DNA of 64,000 bases from Gemmatimonadota bacterium. GTDB lineage: Bacteria > Gemmatimonadota > Gemmatimonadetes > Longimicrobiales > Gaopeijiaceae. Where the stretch lies: NCBI GenBank assembly GCA_022571515.1, contig JACZXQ010000003.1, positions 87,001 to 151,000 on the forward strand, written 5' to 3'. Both the position numbers and the translations under genes were made by a program. Numbering within the stretch: the first letter of the stretch is position 1; each line of letters starts with the position of its first letter. The notes beneath the pieces were generated by a model. That model saw only the letters and a list, made by a program, of their open reading frames with translations, made no database searches and was not told the DNA's origin. Below are positions 1-8,622 of the stretch, piece after piece.

Positions 1-860
1 GGGGCCATGTTCTCGATGACGCTCTGCTTGGCTTCCACGAGCCACCCGGCGATGATCACGGCCCCCATGGCGCCACACGGGAGGATCCACTCGTTCAAGA
101 GGAACTCCGCGTCCAGGCCGATCGCACCGAACATGAACATGGTGACCGCCATGAGGACGCCACCGCCTAAGGCGATGAGGGCGTAGTAGATGAACCACTC
201 GCCGGAGAAGCGCACGTAGTTCATGCGCTGGTCGTGGTCGCGCCACGCACCCCCGGCGTACGCGACGCCGACGGTCAGCCACAAGGCCATGGGAAGGTGG
301 AGGGCCGCGAGCGACTCGGTGTGCCCCCCCGGACTGAAGGGAAGGAGGTTCATGACCAGGGCCGCCACGACGAACGCAGCCACCAGCCAGATCCGCCCGG
401 CGAGCTCCATCCCCCGCTTCCACGCGAAGAAGCCGGCGAGGAACGGAAGCACGAAGAGGCTGAAATTCCGGAGATAGAAGGACGGGTTCGGGTCGGGGCC
501 GTCAAGGCGCACACCGAAAAGCTCGGGGATCTTGATGGCTACGGCCGCGGCAACGGCAAGGCCCACTGCCACCAAGGCCTCCCGGTTCCAACCCACGCCG
601 CTCTCGCCGGCGTCCGTTGCGAGGACGAGGCGCTTCCACAGGCGCTCCGAGTACTCACGTGCGAACTCCCGGGACAGCGCCTCGAGATCGCCGATGCGCT
701 TCACGGCGATGAGGAAGGCCTCGTCCTCATCGAGGCCCGCCTCCCTCAAATCAGCGACCTGGCTGCGCAGGTGATCCTCGAGTTCATCCACATCCACCGT
801 GTGAATCGCCTGCCGCCGGCGCACATAGTCCCGCCACTCCGCAATCCGTTCTTCCAGCAC
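1..860 (-). CDS. PadR-associated membrane protein with permease-prefix domain (3' end outside window)
   Basis: Reading the minus strand from a GTG at 860 gives an open frame to the window edge (about 286 codons). A perfect AGGAGG lies 7 bases before the GTG, which fixes the start although it is not ATG. The first ~85 residues are soluble and charged (VLEERIAEWRDYV, later DLREAGLDEDEAF), like the permease-prefix domain found next to PadR regulators. At least five hydrophobic segments follow, beginning near VAVGLAVAAAVAI. The gene starts 24 bases after the padR stop, so the two form one operon. In this arrangement the membrane protein is usually the only partner of the PadR repressor. DUF4153-type assignment is probable, not certain. 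The C-terminus is missing. Confidence 0.75.
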   Translation of the reverse strand, partial: MLEERIAEWRDYVRRRQAIHTVDVDELEDHLRSQVADLREAGLDEDEAFLIAVKRIGDLEALSREFAREYSERLWKRLVLATDAGESGVGWNREALVAVGLAVAAAVAIKIPELFGVRLDGPDPNPSFYLRNFSLFVLPFLAGFFAWKRGMELAGRIWLVAAFVVAALVMNLLPFSPGGHTESLAALHLPMALWLTVGVAYAGGAWRDHDQRMNYVRFSGEWFIYYALIALGGGVLMAVTMFMFGAIGLDAEFLLNEWILPCGAMGAVIIAGWLVEAKQSVIENMA

Positions 861-884
861 TTGTACGCCTCCTGCGTTGAGCCG

Positions 885-1238
885 TCAGATTCCCTGCGGC
901 AGCATTTGAAACGGGTGGAACGAGGTCGCGCGGAGCGTCGCATTGACGACCCGCCACTGCTGCCGTTGGCTCGCCAGCTCCTCCGAGCCCCGGTCGGTGA
1001 TCCGGTAGTACTTGCGCCGTCTGCCGGACTCCGCCTTGCCCCAGGTGGCCTTCACGTAGCCGTTGCGCTCGAGGCGGTGAAGAACAGGGTAGAGCATGCC
1101 GTCCGTCCACTGCAGCTCACCGCCCGAAAGCTCGTCCACGCGCCTGAGGATGGCGTAGCCGTAACTCTCTCCTTCGCTGAGGATGGCCAGCACCATCGGC
1201 GTGGCGGACGCGGCGACGAGATCCTTGCCGATGTTCAT
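885..1238 (-). CDS. PadR family transcriptional regulator
   Basis: A 117-residue winged-helix protein of the short PadR type. Recognisable features are the N-terminal LAILSEGESYGYAILRRV helix-turn segment, the wing signature GMLYPVLHRLERNGYV, and the basic SGRRRKYYRITDRG stretch, followed by a C-terminal helix for dimerisation. PadR proteins repress their own operon and release it on binding a small ligand. It is the first gene of an operon with the membrane protein that follows, and a sigma70-like promoter carrying an ATACAT/ATGTAT inverted repeat lies just upstream, fitting autoregulation. The ligand cannot be predicted. Confidence 0.92.
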   Translation of the reverse strand: MNIGKDLVAASATPMVLAILSEGESYGYAILRRVDELSGGELQWTDGMLYPVLHRLERNGYVKATWGKAESGRRRKYYRITDRGSEELASQRQQWRVVNATLRATSFHPFQMLPQGI

Positions 1239-1276
1239 GCGAAAGGAATCGCCGGACGTGGAGAATGGAGCCGAAG

Positions 1277-1318
1277 ATACATAGAGCTAGTATACATGGC
1301 AGTTCTATGTATGTGCAA
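1277..1318 (-). promoter_or_regulatory. padR promoter with overlapping PadR-type operator
   Basis: On the minus strand a TTGCAC -35 (1313-1318) and a TATACT -10 (1289-1294) are separated by 18 bases, 51 bases or more from the padR ATG. An inverted repeat with 12-base arms (1277-1288 ATACATAGAGCT and 1301-1312 AGTTCTATGTAT, one mismatch, 12-base gap) surrounds the -10, and GTATAC lies in its centre. Known PadR operators use ATGTAT/ATACAT half-sites, so binding here would block RNA polymerase. Confidence 0.7.
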
Positions 1319-1520
1319 GGGCTGTGTTCCGGTGTGGGCCGTCCGCCCCGATCGGGGGAGTGCGAGCGAAAGCACTTGCCCGATGTAGACGTAGCTGCCG
1401 CAGGTGGCTGGAACGGCACAGATGCCCTCAAACCCGCCTACCAACAGGCCGATGCCGAGACTATGTTACGTGTCGTGTTAGAGCCGGTGGAGTTGAGAGA
1501 AACTCGATGAAAGAGTCTCT

Positions 1521-1561
1521 TTCATGCACAGCTTCATGCACAGCCCTTCGGGTGCATGAAG
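1521..1561. repeat. 12-bp tandem direct repeat plus 10-bp inverted repeat
   Basis: TTCATGCACAGC occurs twice head to tail (1521-1532, 1533-1544). CTTCATGCAC (1532-1541) and GTGCATGAAG (1552-1561) form a perfect hairpin with a 10-base loop. It sits 46 bases before the tRNA-Arg gene and has no T-tract after it, so it is not a standard terminator. The rest of the 1239-1607 gap holds only the padR promoter. Confidence 0.6.
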
Positions 1562-1607
1562 ACGGAAGGGGCCAGAAATGGCTTAACAAAGGGAAGAAAG
1601 CACCACT

Positions 1608-1681
<74 letters not shown>

Positions 1682-1850
1682 TTTGGATAACTCATCTGCG
1701 ATTCTACTACATGACCAAGATGTGGACCGCAAGCGAAGCGCGCGAGCCGAAGCTGTAACCATCAAGGTTCGGGCTCATCCCGGACTTGCCTGCGCTGTAA
1801 CTCTCGCACAGTCTCAGGTTACGAATCGAACTCAAGGTGAGGGCTGCGTA

Positions 1851-2054
1851 GTGGGTGCCGAGCCGAACGACGTGACGTGGGTCTCCTGCCCGTACTGCGG
1901 GGAGTCGAGCGAGTTGCTGGTTCATCCGGTCGGCGGCGCGATCCAGGAGTATGTGGAGGACTGCGAAGTCTGCTGCCATCCCTGGCTCGTGCGCGTCAAA
2001 CTCGATGGGGAAGGCTATGCCTCAGTTTCGGTGACGACGCTCGACAACGAGTAA
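1851..2054 (+). CDS. CPxCG-motif cysteine-rich protein (small zinc ribbon)
   Basis: A 67-residue protein with two cysteine pairs, SCPYCGES and DCEVCCHPW, joined by a GAIQEYVEDCEVCC stretch, then a short beta-rich tail. This is the pattern of the small Cys_rich_CPXG family, whose members are typically ~60-70 residues and presumably bind one zinc; their function is unknown. The frame is open back to a TTG at 1683, touching the tRNA, but family length argues for the GTG at 1851 (AGGTGAGG about 9 bases before). A GTG at 1872 is also possible. The product is known only at family level. Confidence 0.75.
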   Translation: MGAEPNDVTWVSCPYCGESSELLVHPVGGAIQEYVEDCEVCCHPWLVRVKLDGEGYASVSVTTLDNE

Positions 2055-2299
2055 CCGCCCCACCCTCGCCTAGCTCATGCTCTACTCGGTAGCGGTCCTC
2101 TAGGGCGGTGTGCAGGCGGGAAACTGGATCGGACATGGGGCGCACTCCGAGATCGGACTGCGGTCAACATCCGAGAGCGGGGCGGTAGGCGCAAGCAGAA
2201 GCCCCGTCCTGAACGAGAAGACGGCCACCTCCGAACTTTGATGGGGGTGAGCGCCTATTCTACAGATGCGAACCTGGAGGCACTTGCGGGGGCAGCAGC

Positions 2300-3742
2300 C
2301 TACCTCCTGGGCCGCACCTCCACCTCCAGATCCTGACGCCTGTACATGCAGATCCCGTTCACGTCCTCGCAGACGTAGTAGAGGGCGTATCCGGGTATGG
2401 TGATCGGGCCGCGGCCGAGCTCCTGGGGCGCACGGATCTCAGCCTCGATCACGCGGGTCTCCAGTGACACCACCTTGGGAGGGAGCGGATAGCTGTACAT
2501 CCTGGTCTCGACTTCCCATCCCTCGGGCGGATCGAGCCAGAGGACCATCTCCTCGGCCTCGTTGTTCCAGTGCGCTTCCGTGCGCCGGATCGGTCGGAAC
2601 GAGAAGTGCAAACGCGTGACGTCCCCGGGAGCGACCACGGCCGGGACCGCAACGGCCTCGACTTCGATGAACTGGTTCTCGTCGCGAAGCACGCGACCCA
2701 GAGGGTCGGGCTCTGGGGGAGGGTTCAGGCTGGCGACGAAGTCCCGTTCTGGGCTGGCAAACTCGGAGCCGCGAGGCTCAACGGCGAGGGGAGCAGGCTC
2801 CTCGCCCCGGGCCTGGATATCCTCGCGGGCCGTGGCGACCCAGTCGTAGAAGGGGTAGGGCTTGTCGAGCCTGGGCCCGTACTGCTGGATGCGTCTGCGC
2901 CAGATGTACTGGTTGGGATCGATCTCGAGCGCGGCGGACCACTCGTTGACGGCCTTCTGGAAGTCGCCGTCGCGCCGTCCGTCCGAGTCGTAGCGCATCC
3001 GGTAGGCGACGCCCAGGCGGAAGTGCGCCATGCCGTCTTCAGGCTGTTCGCTCACCACGCTTTTGTACGCGTCGATAGCCTGGTCCACTCGGCCGGCCCC
3101 GCCCCACACGGCGATCGCGTCACCATAGGCCTTCCACTCCTCCGCGCTACCCTCGGACCGTGCGCGCGCATAGAGGGCAGCCACGTCCGGCCGAGGAGTG
3201 GGTGCCGCCGGCTCATTCCGTGCCGAGCCGAAGCTCTCCTCCAGAAAGTCCTCGGTGATGCTGCCGTCCTCCTGCATCGCTGGGAGGACCTTCTGGATCA
3301 CCCCGCTCTCGTCGATAGCGAGGGAGATCGGGACGTGAGGCGCCTCCAGGAGATCGTACGAGTCGACAAGGATGGGCCATCCCATCTGCTTCCACTGCAT
3401 GAAGAGGCGGGCCCGGTCGGGGTGCTGCTCCTGGATGATACCGACCATCTGTACACTGCCGACTTCCTGGAGGCTCTCGGTCGCGTTGTGCCACCCGGGC
3501 ACGTGTCGCCTACAGCCTGCTCACCAAGATGCAAAGATGTGCAGGATGACCTTCTGACCGCGGAAGTCGGCGATAGACGCGGGCCGGCCGTTGTCGAGGG
3601 ACGGGAACGACAGAGTGGGGAACGGTGTGCCCACCTCGAAGTTGTGCGACGGCGTGGAGCTTTGCGCACGCGTTTCGCTCGGAACAGCGATGGCGATCAG
3701 CGGCAGTAGTGTGACGACGAAATGTCGGGCGGATGTGTTCAT
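2300..3742 (-). CDS. Candidate selenoprotein: exported TlpA/thioredoxin-fold protein with UGA at the active-site Cys, TPR-like C-terminal part
   Basis: A signal peptide (residues ~1-24, ending TRAQS) is followed by a thioredoxin-fold start (FEVGTPFPTLSFPSLDNG, ADFRGQKVILHIFASW). The next codon is TGA (3521-3523). The same frame then continues AGCRRHVPGWH and stays open for 406 codons to the stop at 2300. The TGA therefore replaces the first Cys of the WCxxC motif, giving W-U-A-G-C, the commonest Sec position in thioredoxin-fold selenoproteins. A hairpin suited to a bacterial SECIS follows. The thioredoxin fold continues (MVGIIQEQHPDRARLF, WPILVDSYDLL, VPISLAIDESG with the cis-Pro), then a TPR-like region (VDQAIDAYKSVVSEQPEDGMAHFRLG) and a beta-rich C-terminus. 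Of two adjacent ATGs, 3742 has the better spacing from GGAGG (3747-3751). The alternative is a pseudogene with a single nonsense mutation, but the otherwise intact frame argues against decay. Confidence 0.75.
3488..3502 (-). promoter_or_regulatory. SECIS-like hairpin after in-frame UGA
   Basis: On the coding (minus) strand GTGCC (3502-3498) pairs with GGCAC (3492-3488) around the loop CGGGT. The first loop G is 24 bases after the TGA. Bacterial SECIS elements need a short stem 16-37 bases after UGA with a G in the first two loop positions; this fits. The element is small and could occur by chance, so it supports but does not prove Sec insertion. Confidence 0.5.
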
Positions 3743-3870
3743 CATTCCTCCAACTGCACGGCAGACTTTTCAGTTTAGCTCGCAGCCGGTCGCCCGTCGA
3801 GGCCGGGGCGAGCTTCTTGGGCGCTGGGGCGCCGACCACTGTGTGGGTCGGGCATCACCGATGCACCCTT

Positions 3871-3914
3871 CATTGTATCTGTTTTGTATCTGGAAGAGCG
3901 GCTATCGGATACAA
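3871..3914. repeat. ATTGTATC inverted repeats upstream of the selenoprotein candidate
   Basis: ATTGTATC (3871-3878) and GATACAAT (3907-3914) are perfect inverted copies, with a further TTGTATCT at 3883-3890. They lie in AT-richer DNA 125-170 bases before the minus-strand start at 3742 and are candidate regulator sites for that gene. On the minus strand 3871-3876 reads TACAAT, a plausible -10, but no good -35 is visible. Confidence 0.4.
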
Positions 3915-3986
3915 TCGAACCGGCTAGAGATACCCTGAAATCCCAGTATCTAGGCTATTCCAGCTGAAAAGCGGGGGTTCAAGAAG

Positions 3987-4016
3987 TGCCTCCTAAGCAG
4001 TAGGTCACAGGTTCGA
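3987..4016 (+). repeat. tRNA-Arg(CCT) fragment (anticodon stem to T loop)
   Basis: Thirty bases match tRNA-Arg 1637-1666 at 29 positions, starting TGCCTCCTAAGCAG and ending CAGGTTCGA. The 5' half of the tRNA is absent. The match breaks inside the T loop. The last 13 bases of the tRNA, TCCTGCCGGGGAC, reappear at 4104-4116, with the dispersed repeat body between. It is not a functional tRNA; it looks like an integration or rearrangement scar. Confidence 0.8.
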
Positions 4017-4048
4017 ACCGAGGCGCGCAATCGTGCTCCGCAATGCGG

Positions 4049-4116
4049 CCCACCCGCCAACCGCCGAGACGAGCGAGGAATCGCGTAGCGATCCGCAGCT
4101 CAATCCTGCCGGGGAC
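4049..4116 (+). repeat. Dispersed repeat, copy A
   Basis: Body CCGCCGAGACGAGCGAGG, a small hairpin ATCGC-GTA-GCGAT, then GATCCGCAGCTC, ending in TCCTGCCGGGGAC, the 3' end of tRNA-Arg. Copies B (8623-8672), C (10088-10155) and the truncated D (15914-15952) share this order with a few mismatches. Together with the tRNA fragment before it, this accounts for much of the otherwise gene-free 3746-4392 interval. Confidence 0.75.
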
Positions 4117-4270
4117 ACAGCAGCACCTGGTAGCGCTCGGCTCGGCTGCTCAGACCCTCCTTGCATCCCGATTGCCGCCAGTCCGCGCCAGACCTTGCGG
4201 TGCATCTATGCGGTTGGAGATAAACAGCGTCTGGATTCATACCGATGTTAGAAATGGGCTCACATGTTAT

Positions 4271-4286
4271 CACCCATATATGGGTG
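4271..4286. promoter_or_regulatory. Likely HipB operator palindrome
   Basis: CACCCATATATGGGTG is a perfect 16-bp palindrome in AT-rich DNA about 107 bases before hipB. A half-site-like CCCATATA recurs at 4314-4321. HipB-type antitoxins bind palindromes upstream of their own operon, so this is the best operator candidate. Confidence 0.5.
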
Positions 4287-4392
4287 AGTATCAACTATAT
4301 ACGACTATAAGCGCCCATATAAGGACGGTTGTCATAACATGGAGGTGGCTCTATATTTTGATGGGTAGATGGACCTCGAGTGGGAGGCGAAG

Positions 4393-4716
4393 ATGGCCAC
4401 AATCCTTGAGATCAGCCGGACGCAGGACGTGCTCCAGGAACTTGGCCGGCGAATCCGGCAGGTGCGTTTGACTCGGAACGAGACGATTGAGGTCGTCGCC
4501 AAGCGTGCCGGAGTAGGCACGAACACGGTGCGGCGTTTGGAGGCGGGCCGGAACTCGAGCCTCGAGTCGCTCATCCGAGTTCTGCGTGCGCATGGACGTC
4601 TCCAGGTGTTGGATGCGCTTCTCTCTGGCGAGGCATCTCTCCCCTCGCCTCGCGCCATCGCCAAGCTCCAAGGCAAGGCCCGCGTAAGGGCCAGCAAGGA
4701 TCCAAGCCATGGCTGA
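4393..4716 (+). CDS. hipB: HipB-like Xre family antitoxin
   Basis: A 107-residue protein with one Xre/Cro helix-turn-helix: LGRRIRQVRLTRNETIEVVAKRAGVGTNTVRRLEAGRNSS, where the recognition helix is VGTNTVRRLEAG. It should neutralise HipA and repress the operon. The frame has an upstream ATG at 4369, but GGAGG 4-5 bases before the ATG at 4393 favours the latter. It overlaps hipA by 8 bases, so the pair is translationally coupled. Confidence 0.87.
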   Translation: MATILEISRTQDVLQELGRRIRQVRLTRNETIEVVAKRAGVGTNTVRRLEAGRNSSLESLIRVLRAHGRLQVLDALLSGEASLPSPRAIAKLQGKARVRASKDPSHG

Positions 4717-5989
4717 ATACGCCGTTTCCCGGGTCCGCCTTTGGGGCTACGAAGTCGGCACTCTGACCGAGGATACCCGGAGACGCATCACGTTCGAGTA
4801 TGAGCCCACGTTCCAGCGTTCCGGACTGGAAATCTCCCCACTCCACCTGCCGCTCGGCCGCGGCGGCGTCTTCAGCTTCCCAGAGCTTCAGCGGAAAGAG
4901 GCGTTCCAGGGTCTCCCTGGGGTCTTCGCCGATGCGCTACCTGACCGGTTCGGTAACGCAGTCATCGCTCGGTACTTCGAAGAACAGGGCAGGCCCGAGG
5001 ACTCACTGTCCCCCACACAAAAGCTTCTCTACTTGGGAAGCCGAGCCATGGGAGCGTTGACCTTCCACCCCGGGGTTCATCGCGGGCCGGGCTCTGAGGA
5101 GGCGTTGGACGTGCAGGACCTGGTGGAGCAGGCCCGGCATGTGATCGAAGGCAATACCGATATGGCGATCCCGGAGATCATGCAGATAGGGTCCACCGCG
5201 GGCGGCGCGCGCGCCAAAGGGCTCATCTTGTGGGACCGGGAGCAGAACCGAGTCCGGTCTGGGTTCGCGAAACCCCGGCGCGGTGAAGAGCACTGGCTCA
5301 TCAAGTTCGACGGCGTGACGAAGGATTCTGGCGGCGGCGCGCTGCACGCGGACCGGGTCCCACACGCCTGGGGCCGGATCGAGTACGCCTACTCCCAAAT
5401 GGCCAGGGATGCAGGGATCGAGATGACCGAATGCCACCTCTTCCTCGACGGGGATCTGGGGCATTTCATGACGCGTCGGTTCGATCGATTGGGTTCACAG
5501 CCGCCTCACGTCCACAGCTTGGCGGGGTTCCTGCACGTCGACTTCAATGACCAGTACGTGCTGTCCTACGAGCAGTACTTCGACGCGCTGAGGCTGTTGG
5601 GTCTTGGGCAGGACGCCATCTCCCAAGCGTTTCGGCGGATGGTCTTCTCCGTGGCGACCATCAACTTCGACGACCACCCGAAGAACTTCGCCATGGTGAT
5701 GAGCTCGGACGGGCTATGGGCGCTGGCTCCTGCCTATGACGTGGCGTACGCCGAAGGTGGCCCGTGGAACCAGCAGCACCAGATGTCCATCGGCGGCAAG
5801 TTCCGAGACATCACCCGCGCCGATCTTCTTCGTCTCGGCAGCAATTTCGATCTCTCGAGCCGCGAAGCGTCCCAGATCATAAGCGAGGTTGAGGCGTCGC
5901 TAGACGGCTGGAACCGTTACGCAAAGGCTGCGGACGTGCCGAAAGAGAAGATCGCGTACCTGGATGGCCGCTTCGAGCGCCTCCCCTAG
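4709..5989 (+). CDS. hipA: HipA-like serine/threonine kinase toxin
   Basis: A 426-residue HipA-family kinase, close to the usual ~440. The N-terminal subdomain shows LPLGRGGVFSF and FADALPDRFGN. The glycine-rich loop region is IGSTAGGARAKG, the conserved lysine strand HWLIKFDG, the catalytic loop NFDDHPKNFA and the metal-binding PAYDVAY. In E. coli, HipA phosphorylates GltX; homologues hit other aminoacyl-tRNA synthetases or translation factors, so the target here is unknown. All catalytic residues are present, so the toxin is probably active. Confidence 0.92.
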   Translation: MAEYAVSRVRLWGYEVGTLTEDTRRRITFEYEPTFQRSGLEISPLHLPLGRGGVFSFPELQRKEAFQGLPGVFADALPDRFGNAVIARYFEEQGRPEDSLSPTQKLLYLGSRAMGALTFHPGVHRGPGSEEALDVQDLVEQARHVIEGNTDMAIPEIMQIGSTAGGARAKGLILWDREQNRVRSGFAKPRRGEEHWLIKFDGVTKDSGGGALHADRVPHAWGRIEYAYSQMARDAGIEMTECHLFLDGDLGHFMTRRFDRLGSQPPHVHSLAGFLHVDFNDQYVLSYEQYFDALRLLGLGQDAISQAFRRMVFSVATINFDDHPKNFAMVMSSDGLWALAPAYDVAYAEGGPWNQQHQMSIGGKFRDITRADLLRLGSNFDLSSREASQIISEVEASLDGWNRYAKAADVPKEKIAYLDGRFERLP

Positions 5990-6024
5990 CAGGGTTTCGT
6001 TCGCATCTCACCGTTGAGTATGAA

Positions 6025-6061
6025 GAAGCGCCGCAGGGTTTTCCCACCCCTACGGCGCTTC
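6025..6061 (+). terminator. Hairpin terminator after hipA
   Basis: GAAGCGCCG (6025-6033) and CGGCGCTTC (6053-6061) are perfect 9-bp arms with a 19-base loop, 36 bases after the hipA stop, followed by CCCTTGT. The T-tract is weak. Nothing else is recognisable in the 5990-6305 gap. Confidence 0.5.
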
Positions 6062-6305
6062 CCTTGTATGGCAAGGTGCATCCCAACTCTGTCCAACTTT
6101 CGGGGCGCACGTCCAGGAGGTGCGGACGGCCCGCAGGAAGATCTGGAGGACGGCGCCGGCGATCTCTGTGGTGTCGTGAAGAAAATGCCGGAGTCGTGTG
6201 GGGTGGCAGCGGAGCATCTGCCCACGCCTTGTGTACGTTACTTGCAGTCGTATCCCCTCAGGTACGTCTACCGCCAGTCGTCAGGCACAACGGCGAGGGT
6301 CCGCA

Positions 6306-8609
6306 ATGAGACGATCCGCACTCGTCACCGGCATCGCGCTCACCTCGATTCTTTCTGCAGAGGTGACCGCCCAGACCCTGCCTTCGCAGTTGGAGTACTC
6401 CACTCTTGTCGTGATCGACCGTGTGGTTCGGGATCGCTGGGTTCATGAAGGACAGCACTCCGGGTTCGTTCCATTCGAGTCGGTGCGCGACTTCATTCAG
6501 ACGAGGGGGTGGGGCACGCGGCGATCGGGCCGGAGGACACTGATATTACAGATCGGCTACACGGAGGCTCGCCTCTCGACCGATGAAACGGGTCGGATGA
6601 CGCGGATTCAGATCGACCGTCCGGACCTGTTCTATCGAGCCGATCAGAATGCTTCGAGTCGCGCCGAATCGAGACGGCGACGCCTAATAGGGCGAGGAGC
6701 CACGCTCGCTCTACCGGCAGCGCGGTTTTGGGAAGTGGCCTATGTGCGGCCCACGGAGCATTTGCGGCCCGGCATGACTTGGACCGACACGCTCCACTTC
6801 GTGGCCGACCCCGGCGAGGGCTTCTCACAACAGTTGGATGGCGTTTGGGAGAACCGCGTTGTCGGAGACACGGCGATCGATGGGAGAACCTTACCTGTCG
6901 TGCGCTTCGAGGCCGAGGTGCGCTACCGCTCGGTCCATCTGGTGGACGATGCCGCCATGGAGGGCGACTTCGTCATCGATCGCGATGTCTCGGGCACGAT
7001 AGTGGGCACCGCCGTCGTCGATACCGTGAAGGGCATCAGGTACGCCGGCGCCGACACCGCACGCTGGAGCGGCGTCGCCGTGCTCAATACGCCGGATGGC
7101 CGTTCATACCGCTCTCCGGTCAGGTACGAGCGGTTCCAAACGTGGACGGCCCGCGATTCGACCACCTGGATCGCGATCCAGGATTCGCTACGAGCGGAGC
7201 GCCGCCGCGGACCGCGCGGGGGTGGCACACGGTTTCCCGGTACGGAATTGGAGGAACGGCTCTCCGGGGGTGACCCAGCCCTCACGGACTCACTCCTACT
7301 GGAGTGGCGCTCGTCCAACGATCCGAACCAGCGGCGTGACATCGAGCAAACGCTGCGTCTGTGGGCGGGAGGGGGGCAACGCCTCGAGGACCGGCTTCGC
7401 GCCTTCCGGACCGAGTTGGGCGATACCGCGAGCGTGATCACCGAGATGCTGTCCATTGGCGCGCGAAGCCTGACCGAGGCCCGACTCGATCGAGTCCTGC
7501 CGTACCTGGAGGATCTCGGCAAACTTTGGAACCTGGGGATCACGCCCAGATGGACGTATGTGTCACTTGCCGAAAGAATCATGTCTGCCACACCCACACT
7601 GGAGCCCGACTCGTCGAGATGGGCTTGCGATCCTGCGGCCTGTGCGCGCCTGGTAGAACTCGCCGAAACGGCCGTGGAACCGCGCCTCCGCGACGTGGGG
7701 ATGGTCATAGCCTCGATGAGGGATCCGGCCCATTGGTATGAGCGCCTGAGAAGCCGATCCGACTCAGGAGCCACCATCGTCGAGCCGGCGCTCCAATTGA
7801 GCAACGGATCCTGGCTCTTTGGAATCGATCAGGCCAGCAGCGGCCCCATGCCTGAAGAGGGAGCCTCTTGGCGGACCTGGTTGGCGTGGATGGGCGAACC
7901 AGGGCGGCATCAGAGTGACTACCGTGGCGCCATGCGTATGTACCACGCCCGCACGGGGCGTGATGTCGTCGCCGAGTTACGTTCGGCCTGGCCGCCGAAG
8001 GGTGACTCCGCACAGCTGGTGATTGGCACCCTGCTACGGGGCATGGGCGTCTTGGAGCCGCTGACGGCAGCGGAAATGGCTGACGCACTCCGCTCCGGAT
8101 CACCCGCCCGGATCCAGGGAGCCCGGAGCCAGTTTGGCGGGCGTCATCCCGAGGCGACACCGGCACCCACCGAGCAGGCACTCGATTTTCTCCGCCTCCT
8201 GTTGGCCTCGCTGCTCGGCAGCGGAGATTCGCCTTGGTCGGCCCACCGTACGTACCAACCTGGATCGGATCGCAACCTGAACTTGGGGTCTCTCGAGGGG
8301 CGCACAGTGCCCGTATTTCTCATGTCGGACAGCCTGCCTCCGGAGCTGGGTGCGGACCTTGACGACGGGGTGCAATTGATCGAGTTGGCGGCGTGGCGGG
8401 AGCGGCCGCTTCGCGCCGGAGGAGTCCTCCTTCAGCTCGGCCCTGTCAGGACCGTGGGTCCGTTCGTCTCTCTACAGTGGAATCAATCGAGCCGCTCCGA
8501 GCGAAGTGCCGACGAAGCGCCACGTGGAGGCTTCGTCGGCGGTCTTCTGTGGCTCTTGAGAACGAACGATATCTGGGAGGTGGTCTGGTTTCTGCGGTTC
8601 GCCAGTTGA
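6306..8609 (+). CDS. Secreted protein of unknown function (767 aa)
   Basis: The ATG at 6306 gives MRRSALVTGIALTSILSAEVTAQ, a good Sec signal peptide with cleavage after TAQ, and GCGAGGG precedes it. The frame is open further upstream but the signal peptide fixes the start. The mature protein begins with beta-rich sequence (residues ~30-300) containing the stretch FWEVAYVRPTEHLRPGMTWTDTLHF, and continues with a helical part (~330-560) rich in Arg and Glu. There is no catalytic motif I recognise and no lipobox. A terminator-like hairpin separates it from hipA, so it is a separate unit. It probably acts in the periplasm. Confidence 0.7.
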   Translation: MRRSALVTGIALTSILSAEVTAQTLPSQLEYSTLVVIDRVVRDRWVHEGQHSGFVPFESVRDFIQTRGWGTRRSGRRTLILQIGYTEARLSTDETGRMTRIQIDRPDLFYRADQNASSRAESRRRRLIGRGATLALPAARFWEVAYVRPTEHLRPGMTWTDTLHFVADPGEGFSQQLDGVWENRVVGDTAIDGRTLPVVRFEAEVRYRSVHLVDDAAMEGDFVIDRDVSGTIVGTAVVDTVKGIRYAGADTARWSGVAVLNTPDGRSYRSPVRYERFQTWTARDSTTWIAIQDSLRAERRRGPRGGGTRFPGTELEERLSGGDPALTDSLLLEWRSSNDPNQRRDIEQTLRLWAGGGQRLEDRLRAFRTELGDTASVITEMLSIGARSLTEARLDRVLPYLEDLGKLWNLGITPRWTYVSLAERIMSATPTLEPDSSRWACDPAACARLVELAETAVEPRLRDVGMVIASMRDPAHWYERLRSRSDSGATIVEPALQLSNGSWLFGIDQASSGPMPEEGASWRTWLAWMGEPGRHQSDYRGAMRMYHARTGRDVVAELRSAWPPKGDSAQLVIGTLLRGMGVLEPLTAAEMADALRSGSPARIQGARSQFGGRHPEATPAPTEQALDFLRLLLASLLGSGDSPWSAHRTYQPGSDRNLNLGSLEGRTVPVFLMSDSLPPELGADLDDGVQLIELAAWRERPLRAGGVLLQLGPVRTVGPFVSLQWNQSSRSERSADEAPRGGFVGGLLWLLRTNDIWEVVWFLRFAS

Positions 8610-8622
8610 GCCTCATGGGCTG

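Noticed and set aside
234-1388. Long plus-strand open frame (384 codons) opposite padR
   Set aside because: It is antisense to padR and its partner, has no family sequence, and is explained by GC-rich codon bias on the true strand.
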